This document shows, piece after piece, positions 5,844-6,385 of a stretch of 6,385 nucleotides of DNA; the stretch's first letter is position 1, and each line of letters begins with the position of its first letter. Position numbers and translations under genes: made by a program. Source of the stretch: Alphaproteobacteria bacterium (GTDB taxonomy: Bacteria > Pseudomonadota > Alphaproteobacteria > CACIAM-22H2); the NCBI GenBank assembly GCA_016869915.1, contig VGDA01000213.1, positions 1 through 6,385 of the forward strand, written 5' to 3'. The notes under the pieces were generated by a model. That model worked only from the letters and a program-made list of their open reading frames with translations, was not told the DNA's origin and did not search any database.

Positions 5844-5863
5844 GACGCCGCCCTCACGGCGTC
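5844..5863. terminator. Short inverted repeat at convergent junction
   Basis: GACGCCG (5844-5850) and CGGCGTC (5857-5863) form a 7-bp stem with a 6-nt loop (CCCTCA). The loop contains the stop codon of the minus-strand racemase-family gene (5854-5856). There is no T-run. A stem this short can occur by chance in such GC-rich DNA, so only its position argues for function. Confidence 0.25.
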
Positions 5864-6385
5864 CAGCGATACCTCGCCAGCGTGTCCTCGCGCAGCTCGA
5901 TGCCGAGGCCGGGGGCGTCGGGGACGGAGACGACGCCGTTGCGCGGGCGGATCGGATGGACCAGCAGGTCCGTGCGCAGCGGGTTGTCCGTCACGTTGTA
6001 TTCCAGGTACGGGCAGTCGTGCATGGTCGAGATGCAGTGCAGCGTCGCGGCCACGAGGATGTCGGTCGACCAGCAATGCGGGATCACGCGCACGTTGCGC
6101 GCCTCGGCATGCGCGACCACGCGCATCGTCGCGGTGATGCCGCCCATGCGCGCGATGTCCGGCTGGATGATGCGCAGCTGGCCGCGATCCATGAGGTCGA
6201 GGTAGTCGAATTCGTGGCTCGCCTTCTCGCCGGTCGCGATCGGCGTCGGAGAGGCGGCGACCAGCTTGGCGAAGCCCGTCACGTCGTCGGGCGAGAGCGG
6301 CTCCTCCAGGAAGTAGATGTCGTGCTCGGCATAGGCGCGGCCCAGCCGGATCGCGTGGTCGAGCGGCACCGAGAAGCCCATGTCG
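5854..6385 (-). CDS. Mandelate racemase/muconate lactonizing enzyme-family protein, C-terminal part (cut by right edge)
   Basis: The final roughly 177 codons of an enolase-superfamily enzyme are present; the start is beyond the right edge, and the ATG at 6381 is internal. Enzymes of this family abstract a proton alpha to a carboxylate with Mg2+ and act as sugar-acid dehydratases, racemases or cycloisomerases. Counting from that internal Met, 'YFLEEPLSPDD' (23-33) carries a metal-binding Glu and 'PIATGEK' (47-53) the second (Glu52). 'IIQPDIARMGGIT' (71-83) holds Asp75, and 'IPHCWST' (100-106) holds His102; the Asp-His dyad assigns it to the mandelate racemase subgroup. 'YLEYN' (125-129) has a Glu in the place of the general acid in mandelate racemase. 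The first metal ligand lies near or just beyond the edge. It converges on the hydroxyacid dehydrogenase gene. An acid-sugar dehydratase is the commonest role in this subgroup, but the substrate cannot be read from the fragment. Confidence 0.9.
   Translation of the reverse strand, partial: DMGFSVPLDHAIRLGRAYAEHDIYFLEEPLSPDDVTGFAKLVAASPTPIATGEKASHEFDYLDLMDRGQLRIIQPDIARMGGITATMRVVAHAEARNVRVIPHCWSTDILVAATLHCISTMHDCPYLEYNVTDNPLRTDLLVHPIRPRNGVVSVPDAPGLGIELREDTLARYRWTP

Noticed and set aside
1..6385. Possible defence, CRISPR, retron, toxin-antitoxin, prophage or transposon content
   Set aside because: No direct-repeat array, recombinase, reverse transcriptase, nuclease or terminal inverted repeats were seen; every long stretch is accounted for by metabolic enzymes.

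Overview
The window is a very GC-rich (about 70% or more by eye), densely coded bacterial segment. Third codon positions are almost all G or C, and large open frames lie antisense to most real genes. Base composition and protein families fit a high-GC Alphaproteobacterium (Rhizobiales, Rhodospirillales or Acetobacteraceae type), but a high-GC Betaproteobacterium cannot be excluded. There is no rRNA, tRNA, CRISPR array, insertion sequence, phage gene or recombinase.

Seven protein genes fill the window. From left to right they are: (1) the C-terminal part of an AstE/aspartoacylase-family zinc deacylase (+, cut by the left edge); (2) a DmpA-type P1-family self-processing aminopeptidase (-); (3) a class V fold-type I PLP aminotransferase-like enzyme (+); (4) a branched-chain amino acid aminotransferase of the IlvE type (-); (5) a low-specificity L-threonine aldolase (+); (6) a D-2-hydroxyacid dehydrogenase of the glyoxylate/hydroxypyruvate reductase type (+), overlapping gene 5 by 8 bp; (7) the C-terminal part of a mandelate racemase/muconate lactonizing enzyme-family protein (-, cut by the right edge).

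The strand pattern is + - + - + + -, so only genes 5 and 6 form an obvious co-transcribed pair. Two divergent intergenic regions (79 and 110 bp) must hold the promoters of four genes. Each contains a GCTAGC hexamer, and these are the only CTAG tetramers in the window. All three convergent junctions carry a GC-rich inverted repeat. The best is a perfect 14-bp stem between genes 3 and 4, a likely bidirectional terminator.

Functionally, the block looks like accessory amino-acid and small-peptide catabolism. It could deacylate N-acyl amino acids, release N-terminal (possibly D- or beta-) amino acids, transaminate amino acids to 2-oxo acids, cleave beta-hydroxy amino acids to glycine plus an aldehyde, and reduce 2-oxo acids to D-2-hydroxy acids. 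That linkage is inference. No transporter or regulator lies in the window to fix the substrate. I found nothing resembling a novel defence, mobile or RNA-guided system. The most notable items are the gene neighbourhood itself, the hairpins at the convergent junctions, and the paired CTAG-containing divergent promoter regions.
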